DNA from: JANXUC01 sp043782485
Lineage (GTDB): Bacteria; Acidobacteriota; Terriglobia; Terriglobales; Acidobacteriaceae
Assembly (NCBI GenBank): GCA_043782485.1
Contig: JAYWAL010000146.1
Span: 1 to 23,193 of the forward strand
Reading direction: 5' to 3'
Length of the DNA: 23,193 bases
Positions 7,454-14,632 of the stretch are shown here, one piece after another. Positions within the stretch are counted from its first letter, which is position 1; every line of letters begins with the position of its first letter. Made by a program: the position numbers and the translations under genes. A model generated the notes under the pieces. That model saw nothing but the letters and a program-made list of their open reading frames with translations, was not told the origin of the DNA and made no database searches.

Positions 7454-7488
7454 CGGCCGGTTTTTTCGATTTACGGAAAAACCGGCCG
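7454..7488. terminator. Perfect 12-bp inverted repeat, possible terminator of the di-heme gene
   Basis: CGGCCGGTTTTT and AAAAACCGGCCG are exact inverted repeats separated by 11 nt. The repeat is 18 nt downstream of the stop of the di-heme oxidoreductase and upstream of the DUF4097 start, both on the minus strand. The A/T tract lies inside the stem rather than as a U-tail after it, so this is not a textbook intrinsic terminator. It could still separate the two transcripts or protect an mRNA end. Confidence 0.5.
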
Positions 7489-7505
7489 TTGGCCCGTGAC
7501 GAAAA

Positions 7506-9053
7506 TTACAGCGAACGCAGGAAGTCCAATAGCGCCTGCTTGTCCGCCACCGAGAGCTGGTTGAACTTACGAACCACTCCGTTCGCTTCCGAAGCCGGGT
7601 ACTGAGGAGTGGCGGGAGACTGGTGGAAGCGGATCGCTTCCATCAAGTCGGCGGTTCTTCCATCGTGCAGGAAGAAAATCCGCTGTCCCACGCCCCAAAG
7701 CGGAGTGCTGCGAAATTCATCGGGACCCGCCTGACCCTGGATGATGTCATCCGCCAGCCTTGCTCCCATGTGGTGAACCATCACGTCCGAAAACAGAGCG
7801 ACGGGACGGTTCTGGAGAACCGGACTGTTCATCACAGGCGCGGTCTGCATTTGCGGTGTGTGGCACAGAGCGCAGCCAAGGCTGGAGAACAATGCTTTTC
7901 CATGCTGCGCGCTGGCGCTCGGATTTGGATCGGGCGACGGTCCATCCGTAAACCGCATTAGCATTTCAAATTGAAGCCAGTCGGGCAGAATGTGCAGAGG
8001 GTTGTTGAAGGCCTGATTATTGTGCTCGTCGGCATCGGTGCGGATGACGTCGTTGGGTTCCGGCTTGTTTGGGCCTTGGCAACCGGTGTCTTCTTCCGTG
8101 GCAGTCGGAAAAGCTTCGTTGGTGATGCCCATTTCCACGTTGTAAGCTTCACCAGCGAAGATGGTGATGGATTTATTCTGGGCCTTCCATCCGAAGCGAG
8201 TGATGGTGCCATCGTTGCCGCTGCGGTTGGGACGACCGCCAATACCTAACTCCGCGCGAAGTTCGGCGGTGGAGTCGTGCTGAGCGAGAATTTCCTTGTC
8301 CTGAATGGATTCGATCAAGCCCAGTCCAAGCATAGGTAGCGGGATGCGGAAAGCCAAGTTGCCGGTTTTGAACTGGCTGGCGAAATCTGGTTGCTCTAAA
8401 CCGCAGCTGGGAATGGTCGGGTCATTGGTGCTGCCGCGAACCGTCCACAGCTGATGGACCCCGCCGTCGCGGGTGCCGTCAGTGTGGTATTTGAAACGGA
8501 CTTCGCGGACCGGCCCGAACTGACGCTCGAAGGACGGAACTTTGTTTTGGCGCCCGAATCGATGCGGTACGAGATGGAATTGCGGATTTTCTGCCTGTTG
8601 CGGAGTGGCGTCGGCTGGGTTGGGAACGATGAATCCGCCAGAGCCGCCGAGCATGGGCTGCGAGTGGCAGACGAAACACTGGTCGGCATTGTGGCGGGCA
8701 CCAAGGCCATTAGAATTCGTTCGCATCTGGGGAAACAACGGGTCTAGCTCTCCTGGAACCGGGGAACCATCCGTCACATCCGCGCAGTCGTCGCAGGTGG
8801 ATTCGAGCTGCCCGGCGCGGAGGATGCCTTCCAGGAAGGAGGCACGCTCGTTGTCGTTCACGGTAGCACCGCTGGTTGGGTTGGGACTCATCAGCGGCGG
8901 ATGGGGAATGGGAATTCCCTGCTGCTGGAGTCCGCCACCCGTGTTTTGCAAACCGCCTCGCACCCCGGGATCTTTCTGTGCCCAAATGCTGGTTGAGAGA
9001 AGCAGAAGGCTTGTAATCCAAGCTAAGTGATTGAATCTTTGTGCCTTAGTCAT
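7506..9053 (-). CDS. Di-heme c-type oxidoreductase (DUF1111/DHOR family)
   Basis: The protein has 515 aa from the ATG at 9053, which has GGAGA five bases upstream; a TTG four codons earlier overlaps this site and is less likely. Residues 1-25 are a signal peptide (ending IWA), so it acts in the periplasm. There are two c-heme motifs: CFVCH at 126-130 and CALCH at 394-398. FLHDGRT at 461-467 and AIRFH are typical of the DUF1111 di-heme oxidoreductases, which are related to bacterial cytochrome c peroxidases and often called thiol oxidoreductases. The substrate is unknown. Four further cysteines exist (CDDC at 87-90, Cys217, Cys325), none followed by a heme-ligating His. It is transcribed divergently from the CadC-like regulator, which may control it. 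Confidence 0.87.
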   Translation of the reverse strand: MTKAQRFNHLAWITSLLLLSTSIWAQKDPGVRGGLQNTGGGLQQQGIPIPHPPLMSPNPTSGATVNDNERASFLEGILRAGQLESTCDDCADVTDGSPVPGELDPLFPQMRTNSNGLGARHNADQCFVCHSQPMLGGSGGFIVPNPADATPQQAENPQFHLVPHRFGRQNKVPSFERQFGPVREVRFKYHTDGTRDGGVHQLWTVRGSTNDPTIPSCGLEQPDFASQFKTGNLAFRIPLPMLGLGLIESIQDKEILAQHDSTAELRAELGIGGRPNRSGNDGTITRFGWKAQNKSITIFAGEAYNVEMGITNEAFPTATEEDTGCQGPNKPEPNDVIRTDADEHNNQAFNNPLHILPDWLQFEMLMRFTDGPSPDPNPSASAQHGKALFSSLGCALCHTPQMQTAPVMNSPVLQNRPVALFSDVMVHHMGARLADDIIQGQAGPDEFRSTPLWGVGQRIFFLHDGRTADLMEAIRFHQSPATPQYPASEANGVVRKFNQLSVADKQALLDFLRSL

Positions 9054-9167
9054 ATAAGTCTCCAATTGATACGACTTTGCGTCGGCGGGAGGGGGTGCCG
9101 CAGCTAGAGTCAGAATCTCCGAAGTTGGCGCTTAGGTCAAAGGATCTAGAACCAGACTACTTCTGAA

Positions 9168-9191
9168 CACCTAACGTAATGTATTTAGGTG
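9168..9191. promoter_or_regulatory. Dyad CACCTAA-N10-TTAGGTG between divergent genes
   Basis: A perfect seven-base inverted repeat with a 10-bp spacer lies in the 207-nt region between the di-heme gene (start 9053) and the CadC-like regulator (start 9261). A related half-site, TTAGGTC, occurs at 9132-9138. The position and shape fit an operator for one or both promoters. The neighbouring winged-helix regulator is the first candidate to bind it, but this is inference. Confidence 0.4.
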
Positions 9192-9260
9192 ACTTAGCGT
9201 GTGATCTGTACCGGATTTCCGTGGTAGAATTCCGCTCGTAGCTGGAGGGTGAAGGGGGAA

Positions 9261-10808
9261 ATGCGCATTGAGGCACCGGGAAAACGGCTGGTCCGCTTCG
9301 GTCCCTTCCAGGCCGACCTGGAGCAGCGCGTTCTGACCAAGAACGGCGTGCGCGTCCGTTTGCAAGGCCAGCCTTTCCAAGTACTCGCCCTGTTGTTAGA
9401 GCGGGCTGGCGAAACGGTGACCCGGGAAGAAGCGCGGCAGCGCATTTGGGCCTCCGACACGTTTGTGGAGTTTGATGATGGTCTGAACACCGCCATCAAG
9501 AAGCTGCGCGTGGCTCTGGGAGATGCCGCCGACAACCCGATCTACATCGAGACAGTGCCCAGGCGGGGCTACCGGTTCGTGGCACCGATTTCGATGCCGG
9601 TTGAGGAGAGCGCGGCACCTGAGAGTGCGGGCGAGGCAGAGATATCGCCCCTGCATACGGTGGTGTACCTCGAGAGGGAGGTGCCGCCCGTCGCAACGAA
9701 CCGCAAGGTGAATCCGGGGCTGGCAGCGCTGGTTGGACTGGGTGTTCTGTTAGCGGGTTCGGGCCTTGCCTACTGGCGAGCCGGGAAAGGGGTGAGGGCT
9801 TCCACAGTCGGCCAGTCCGTCCAAAGCCTAGCCATGTCGTCTGAGAACCCGGAAGCCATGCAGGACTATCTGCAAGGCACCCATTACTGGGCTCTGCGAA
9901 CCGACGGGGGACTACCGAAGGCGGTAGAGTACTTCAATCGATCGCTCGCTGAAGATCCGAATTTTGCCAGGAGTTACGCGGCATTGGCCAACTGCTACAT
10001 CGTGTATCCGATGTTCACGGGCGCGGTGAGCCAGACTGTGGCGTACCCGAAGGCAACGGAGGCGGCGCATAAGGCACTGGCCTTGGACCCGCTGCTGCCG
10101 GAGGCGCATTTGGCGGCGGCGGAAGTAGCCTTCTATGTAGATTGGGATTTCGCGAAGGCGGAGCAGGAATTTGAGCGTACCCTGCTACTCAACCCCAACT
10201 TCGCCACCGCGCACCAGTGGTATGGGGAGTTTCTTTCGCTCCTGGGGCGACATGCGGAGGCCATTCGGGAAGACGAGATGGCTACGCGCCTCGACCCTGG
10301 TTCAGCCGTTGCCCATCACCAGCTTGGCACGACTTACCAACAGGCGCGTCAGTATGACCGCGCCATTGTGGAGTATCAACGGGCAATTCAGCTCAGCCCG
10401 AGCTACGGACTGAGCTACCACGCCATCATGTGGGCGCGGCGTCGACAGGGCAAGTACGGCGAGGCCATGGCATCGATGCAGAACGCCATCCGGCTGTACA
10501 GCGGCAGCGCGCAAGACATGAGGATTGCCAACCAAATGGCTGCTGCATATGCGCATGGGGGCCGGGTTGCTTTTCTGAAAAAAGAAATTCAATGGGCTGC
10601 GGGTGGGCCGCGACCAGGCTTGTATCTGGCGCGCGACTATGCGGAACTTGGCAACAAGCCGATGGCGCTATATTGGCTGCGCCGAGCCTATCAAACTCAC
10701 GACATTGAGGTCCTAAACATGAACTCCGACCCGGAGTTTGACGGCATGCGGTCCGATCCGCAATTTCAGGCGCTGACCAAGGCCATCGGGTTCCGCCAGG
10801 GACCATGA
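9261..10808 (+). CDS. CadC/ToxR-like membrane regulator: winged helix plus TPR
   Basis: The protein has 515 aa from ATG 9261; a GTG at 9249 in frame is an alternative. The upstream GGAGGGTGAAGGGGG does not decide between them. Residues about 10-108 are an OmpR-type winged-helix DNA-binding domain: LVRFGPFQADL, FQVLALLLERAGETVTREE, FDDGLNTAIKKLR, and the wing IYIETVPRRGYRFVAP. There is no receiver domain. A single membrane helix follows (about 153-172, GLAALVGLGVLLAGSGLAYW), so the winged helix is cytoplasmic and the rest is probably periplasmic. That part (about 195-415) consists of TPR-like repeats with NPNFATAHQWYG, DPGSAVAHHQLG and SPSYGLSYHA. Such CadC-TPR proteins are numerous in Acidobacteria, and their signals are mostly unknown. 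The divergent di-heme gene is a natural target. Confidence 0.88.
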   Translation: MRIEAPGKRLVRFGPFQADLEQRVLTKNGVRVRLQGQPFQVLALLLERAGETVTREEARQRIWASDTFVEFDDGLNTAIKKLRVALGDAADNPIYIETVPRRGYRFVAPISMPVEESAAPESAGEAEISPLHTVVYLEREVPPVATNRKVNPGLAALVGLGVLLAGSGLAYWRAGKGVRASTVGQSVQSLAMSSENPEAMQDYLQGTHYWALRTDGGLPKAVEYFNRSLAEDPNFARSYAALANCYIVYPMFTGAVSQTVAYPKATEAAHKALALDPLLPEAHLAAAEVAFYVDWDFAKAEQEFERTLLLNPNFATAHQWYGEFLSLLGRHAEAIREDEMATRLDPGSAVAHHQLGTTYQQARQYDRAIVEYQRAIQLSPSYGLSYHAIMWARRRQGKYGEAMASMQNAIRLYSGSAQDMRIANQMAAAYAHGGRVAFLKKEIQWAAGGPRPGLYLARDYAELGNKPMALYWLRRAYQTHDIEVLNMNSDPEFDGMRSDPQFQALTKAIGFRQGP

Positions 10809-10892
10809 CACAGCGCAGGCCCGCCCCGAGGCTCGCGTAGCAACTTCCTCACTCGAATCATGGCGGCAAAGACCGGTGGCAACCGAACCGGC

Positions 10893-10898
10893 TATACT
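10893..10898 (+). promoter_or_regulatory. -10 element TATACT just before the S9 peptidase start
   Basis: TATACT ends nine bases before the ATG at 10908. A transcript starting at the usual distance would carry only about 2-4 nt of leader, and no Shine-Dalgarno sequence is present. The same word, with eight bases to the ATG, precedes the ATP-grasp-like gene at 16132. Together they point to leaderless transcripts. Confidence 0.5.
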
Positions 10899-10907
10899 CC
10901 ATTCGCC

Positions 10908-12896
10908 ATGATTATTCCAACCAAATTGCCGCTTCACATTCTCTGCTGTGCCGTAGGGTGTGCGTCTCTTGCCATTCAGGGAGCCGCCCAGGAAGCGGCA
11001 AGCCAGGCCAAGCCCTCGCGCGCCGCTGCCGTGCTTGACGCCCTGCCGCACGCCAAAAAAATTGCCCAAGTCGCATTGGCTCCGGATGGTTCGCGAGTGG
11101 CTTACGTCGTCGATGGATCGCTGACGGTAGTGCCGCTCACGGGTGGATCTCCGCGTGCCATCACGGTGCCGGGAAACTTGCCTCTGCGCGAAGTGGCCTG
11201 GTCCTGGGACAGCAAGAACGTAGCCTTCGTTGCCGATCTTCCCGGCGACGTTCCGGCCTCGCAACTGTGGACCTCCGCCAGCGACGGCAGCGCCCTGGTG
11301 AAGCGCGCAGAACTGAAGGGCTTCGCGCAAGACCCTCGATTTTCTCCAGATGGATCGAAACTGGCAATCCTCCTAATCGAAGGACTACCCCGCGCCGCTG
11401 GGCCGCTCCAGCCCATGACGCCGCTGGCCGGGGTGATCGACCAGAAAATCTACGAGCAACGCATCGCCACATTGGACTTGAGTTCGAATCGCCTGAACCA
11501 AATCACACCCGCGGATATTTATGTGTACGAATACGACTGGACGCCTGACGGGAAGAGCTGGGCTGCCATTTCCGCGCATGGTTCTGGCGACGCCAAGTGG
11601 TGGATCGCAAGACTTTCCATGGTGAACGCGCAAAGCGGAGAGATGCGCGAAATCTATCAGCCGAAGTGGCAACTGGCCAACCCGCGCGTCGCGCCGGACG
11701 GAAAAAGTGTGGCCTTTATCGAAGGCATCATGAGCGACGCTGGACTCACGGGCGGCGAAATTCACGTAATATCCGTCACCGGAGGCACCGCGCGCAATCT
11801 TACTCCTGACAGCAAGACGTCTCCTTCGGCGCTGGCTTGGGCTTCGACGGATGGCATAATTTTTGCGCAGAATGCGGATGGAAACTCTAGCTTCGCCACC
11901 GTGGAAACCAGTGGCGGCTCCGCCAAAACACTCTGGACGGGCGAGGAACTGGTCGGCACCACCAGCGATGCCTGGGTTCCGGGAGCCTCGTTCTCGCGCG
12001 ACGGCTCAGTGACAGCCATTGCGCGCCAGTCCGGCACGATCCCTCCCGAAGTCTGGGCTGGGCCGACTGGCAATTGGAAACAGCTCACCAGCCTCAACGC
12101 CACCGCCAAGCCCACCTGGGGGGAAATCCGCAATGTGAACTGGATGAACGGGGCAACGCGCGTCCAAGGCTGGCTGATGATGCCGAAAAATTACGCGCCG
12201 GGCAAAAGCTACCCGCTCGTCGTCAACGTCCACGGCGGCCCCTCCTGGGCTTGCACCTCGCACTGGGACGAGGAAGAAATGGGCCCACAGTCGGCGCTTG
12301 GCTACTTTGTGCTCTGCCCGAACCCACGCGGGAGCTACGGCCAGGGAGAGGCTTTTACACAGGGCAACGTGAAGGACTTCGGCGGCGGGGACTACCAGGA
12401 CATCTTGACGGGGATTGACTCGATTTCGAAACAGTACCCAATCGATTCCCAGCGCATTGGAATTCGCGGCCACAGCTACGGCGGATACATGGTGATGTGG
12501 GCGGAAACCCAGACCCAACGCTTTGCCGCGGCCGTCGCGGGTGCGGGGCTATCCAACTGGCTGAGCTACTACGGCACCAATGACATTGATGAATGGATGA
12601 TTCCGTTCTTCGGAGCATCGATCTACGATGACCCCGCAGTTTACGCCAAGAGCGATCCCATGCATTTCGTGAAAGCCGTGAAGACGCCGACGCTGATTTT
12701 AGTAGGAGAGCGCGACGGCGAGGTGCCCATGGAACAGTCGGTGGAGTGGTGGCACGCGTTGAACGCGCAGCATGTGCCCGACCAGCTTGTGGTTTACCCA
12801 GGGGAAGGCCATTTGTTTATTAAGCCCGCCGACGCTAGGGATTACACTTTGCGGACGCTGGAATGGTTTGAGGAATGGTTCGGGAAAGCTAAGTAG
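10908..12896 (+). CDS. Exported S9-family serine peptidase (prolyl oligopeptidase type)
   Basis: The protein has 662 aa from ATG 10908, which opens a signal peptide (about 1-27); an ATG at 10860 in frame would place the promoter-like TATACT inside the gene and bury the signal. Residues about 45-395 are a WD40-like propeller with repeated blades such as VALAPDGSRVAYV, PRFSPDGSKLAIL and PRVAPDGKSVAFI. The C-terminal alpha/beta hydrolase domain (about 415-660) has the oxyanion segment NVHGGPSW and PNPRGSYGQG. The catalytic triad is Ser523 in GHSYGGYM, Asp603 in GERDGEVP and His635 in GEGHLF. All three are present, so it should be active. The family removes dipeptides or acylated residues from peptides; the exact specificity cannot be read. 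It starts 99 nt after the CadC-like gene, with its own promoter. Confidence 0.92.
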   Translation: MIIPTKLPLHILCCAVGCASLAIQGAAQEAASQAKPSRAAAVLDALPHAKKIAQVALAPDGSRVAYVVDGSLTVVPLTGGSPRAITVPGNLPLREVAWSWDSKNVAFVADLPGDVPASQLWTSASDGSALVKRAELKGFAQDPRFSPDGSKLAILLIEGLPRAAGPLQPMTPLAGVIDQKIYEQRIATLDLSSNRLNQITPADIYVYEYDWTPDGKSWAAISAHGSGDAKWWIARLSMVNAQSGEMREIYQPKWQLANPRVAPDGKSVAFIEGIMSDAGLTGGEIHVISVTGGTARNLTPDSKTSPSALAWASTDGIIFAQNADGNSSFATVETSGGSAKTLWTGEELVGTTSDAWVPGASFSRDGSVTAIARQSGTIPPEVWAGPTGNWKQLTSLNATAKPTWGEIRNVNWMNGATRVQGWLMMPKNYAPGKSYPLVVNVHGGPSWACTSHWDEEEMGPQSALGYFVLCPNPRGSYGQGEAFTQGNVKDFGGGDYQDILTGIDSISKQYPIDSQRIGIRGHSYGGYMVMWAETQTQRFAAAVAGAGLSNWLSYYGTNDIDEWMIPFFGASIYDDPAVYAKSDPMHFVKAVKTPTLILVGERDGEVPMEQSVEWWHALNAQHVPDQLVVYPGEGHLFIKPADARDYTLRTLEWFEEWFGKAK

Positions 12897-12990
12897 CCTG
12901 AAAGGCAACGTTCGCACCGTGTTGAAAACCCGACAAGATGCTGAGTCATAGTCTTAACAGCCCTTGGTGAAACGCAATATTCCAAATCGC

Positions 12991-13062
12991 AGCGCCTAAA
13001 GGCGACTGAAAATACAGCATTTACGGCACGGCTGAAGCCGTGCCCTGATACAAAGCCTAATT
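12991..13062 (+). repeat. REP-like bipartite palindromic repeat, copy 2
   Basis: The hairpin CGCC-TAAA-GGCG is followed by about 20 nt of linker, the hairpin GGCACGGC-TGAA-GCCGTGCC, and the tail CTGATAC-N6-TAATT. It aligns with the minus-strand copy at 3257-3330 along its full length with one indel. The sixth stem pair of the large hairpin is G-C here and C-G in the other copy, a compensated change that keeps the fold. It lies 94 nt after the S9 peptidase stop, in the same orientation as that gene. Confidence 0.8.
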
Positions 13063-13066
13063 CACA

Positions 13067-13096
13067 ATGGGTATCTGATCTATGGGTATCTGACCT
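13067..13096 (+). repeat. 15-bp tandem duplication
   Basis: ATGGGTATCTGATCT is followed directly by ATGGGTATCTGACCT, two 15-bp units with one difference. It sits immediately after the tail of the REP-like element and before the small membrane gene stop. It is probably a local slippage product; no function is evident. Confidence 0.7.
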
Positions 13097-13121
13097 AAGT
13101 GTATACAGGATATCCGGCGAA

Positions 13122-13415
13122 TTAAAATAGTTCATCGCCAAACACCGACCAAACCAAGATAAGAGCGACAACGGCCAGCACCAGTCTCCGAGATGACAAC
13201 AGCCCAAAAATACCGTGCTGCACTTTCGCCTCCTGCCCAAACATACTCACGAACCAAAGCGTAATGGCGATAACGGCCAGCCGTGTTGCCCATAAACCTG
13301 CCGAGCTATCTGGCGAATATTGAGTTGAATAGCGCACTACCATCGCAAACACGACGACGCTAAACACTACCGCCGAAAAGATCGTCGCCGAATAAACTCC
13401 CATACCTCCCTTCAC
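13122..13415 (-). CDS. Small three-helix membrane protein, unknown
   Basis: The protein has 97 aa from GTG at 13415, three bases after the cupin stop codon. An ATG four codons later is possible, but the AGGGAGGT before it is directly adjacent, which is too close. Three hydrophobic segments are visible at about 8-27, 42-59 and 76-92, joined by short polar loops (RYSTQYSPDSS and FGQEAKVQHG). I do not recognise a family. The near contact with the cupin gene upstream suggests translational coupling and one transcript. The alternative is that this is a chance frame, but three well-spaced membrane helices make a real gene more likely. Confidence 0.6.
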   Translation of the reverse strand: MKGGMGVYSATIFSAVVFSVVVFAMVVRYSTQYSPDSSAGLWATRLAVIAITLWFVSMFGQEAKVQHGIFGLLSSRRLVLAVVALILVWSVFGDELF

Positions 13416-13418
13416 AAA

Positions 13419-13883
13419 CTACCGCAAATACTGGTCCGTCTTCCCAATCCAATCGGCCCGCGGCGGCGTGAAAATATCCAGGTCAACCGTGTCCACCAGC
13501 GCCTCGGCTTTGTGCGGAACGTTGGGCGGGATGGTTAGAACCTCGCCCGCGTTGACCACAACCACCCGGCCATCAATCCAGAACTTCAGCGCGCCTTCCA
13601 GGATGTAGGTGAACTGCTCATTGATATGGCTGTGCTTGGGCACAATGCAGCCCCTCTTCAGTAATACGCGCGCCACCATGATTTCCTGGCCGACCACGAA
13701 TTGACGTTGCAACAAAGGATTCAGATCTTCCAGCGCGACCGAACTCCACGAAACATGTTGCGGCGTCGACTTCTTCCCAGTCCTGCGCTTTGCGGGACGA
13801 TTTACGGTGGACTGGAGCGCAACCGATTTGCGGGGAACCGTCTTGCGCGTGCTGGCTGGTTTGCTCTTATCAATTTTCGGCAT
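13419..13883 (-). CDS. Cupin-domain protein with basic N-terminal tail (KdgF-like fold)
   Basis: The protein has 154 aa from ATG 13883, with AGGTG six bases upstream; a GTG three codons earlier overlaps that site. Residues 1-40 are a Lys/Arg-rich tail (KIDKSKPAS, KTVPRKS, RPAKRRTGKK) with no membrane or signal features. Residues about 60-145 are a single cupin barrel. Motif 1 is GCIVPKHSHINEQFTYILEG and motif 2 is PPNVPHKAEAL. The likely metal ligands are His84, His86, Gln90 and His124, the arrangement I know from KdgF-type cupins that act on pectin-derived uronates. The reaction here is not determined by that resemblance. It is divergent from the response regulator gene and leads into the small membrane gene. 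Confidence 0.8.
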   Translation of the reverse strand: MPKIDKSKPASTRKTVPRKSVALQSTVNRPAKRRTGKKSTPQHVSWSSVALEDLNPLLQRQFVVGQEIMVARVLLKRGCIVPKHSHINEQFTYILEGALKFWIDGRVVVVNAGEVLTIPPNVPHKAEALVDTVDLDIFTPPRADWIGKTDQYLR

Positions 13884-13934
13884 GGCGGGCACCTGTGGTT
13901 TTCAGCGATTCTTCATCCTCGGTCCCATAGAATG

Positions 13935-13940
13935 TAGCAT
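13935..13940 (+). promoter_or_regulatory. Possible -10 element of the response regulator gene
   Basis: TAGCAT ends 11 bases before the ATG at 13952; TAGAAT at 13928-13933 is a second candidate. Either gives a very short leader (about 5-12 nt) without a Shine-Dalgarno sequence, as for the S9 and ATP-grasp-like genes. No good -35 was found. The evidence is weaker than for the two TATACT sites. Confidence 0.3.
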
Positions 13941-13951
13941 TACGGGCGCTT

Positions 13952-14632
13952 ATGAATGTCCTGGTAGTCGAAGACGAGCAGCGCATGGCCGAACTGCTTC
14001 GCAAAGGCTTGAGCGAAGAAGGTCACACGGTGGTGTGCGCGTTTGACGGCAGCGAAGGGCTGGAAATGGCTCGCGCGACGGAATTTGACGTCATTGTGCT
14101 CGACGTGATGCTGCCGAAGCTGAGCGGCTACGACATGGCCAAACGTTTACGGGCGGAAAAGATCAGCACGCCCATCTTGATGCTCACCGCGAAGGATACC
14201 GTTCCGGATATTGTTCACGGCTTGGATCTGGGCTGCGACGACTACATGACCAAGCCATTCTCGTTTCGAGAACTGGAGGCTCGTCTGCGGGCCATCAAGC
14301 GGCGGGAGTCTCCGGATCGAGGCACTCATTTGCAGGTCGGCGACCTCATTCTTGATCCCGCGACGCGCGATGTTGTCCGCGGCGACCGCCGTATCACGCT
14401 GACCAAGACTGAGTTTAGTCTTCTGGAACGGCTGATGCATCGTGCGGGCCGCGTCGTGTCCCGGCAATTCCTGATCGAATCTGTTTGGGGTTATGATCGT
14501 GAAATTGAAACGAATACGCTTGACGCGTTCCTGCACCTGCTGCGCGAGAAGATCGACGGCCCCGGTGAAGCCAAGCTGATTCAGACCGTGCGCGGTGTAG
14601 GCTACACGATTCGCGCGGAGGGCGGAGCGTGA
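13952..14632 (+). CDS. OmpR-family response regulator
   Basis: The protein has 226 aa. The receiver domain (1-115) has the acidic pair Glu7-Asp8 in VVEDEQ, phosphoacceptor Asp51 in VIVLDVMLP, Thr79 in LMLTAKD and Lys101 in TKPFSFRE. The winged-helix effector (about 125-222) includes ITLTKTEFSLLERLM, the recognition-helix region ETNTLDAFLHLLREK and the wing IQTVRGVGYTIR. The last four bases overlap the kinase start (GTGA), so both proteins are translationally coupled. The closest known type is the heavy-metal/copper group (CusR, CopR) by overall look and by the partner kinase, but the signal is not shown by the sequence. Confidence 0.95.
   Translation: MNVLVVEDEQRMAELLRKGLSEEGHTVVCAFDGSEGLEMARATEFDVIVLDVMLPKLSGYDMAKRLRAEKISTPILMLTAKDTVPDIVHGLDLGCDDYMTKPFSFRELEARLRAIKRRESPDRGTHLQVGDLILDPATRDVVRGDRRITLTKTEFSLLERLMHRAGRVVSRQFLIESVWGYDREIETNTLDAFLHLLREKIDGPGEAKLIQTVRGVGYTIRAEGGA

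Noticed and set aside
10713..11330. 205-aa minus-strand open frame
   Set aside because: It overlaps the ends of the CadC-like and S9 genes in antisense and its sequence is low in recognisable structure.
13067..13096. Possible start of a CRISPR or other direct-repeat array
   Set aside because: Only two adjacent 15-bp units without spacers; a simple tandem duplication.
12842..13240. 132-aa minus-strand frame with repeated RSDTH
   Set aside because: The repeat comes from the 15-bp tandem duplication, and the frame crosses the REP-like element and both neighbouring genes.
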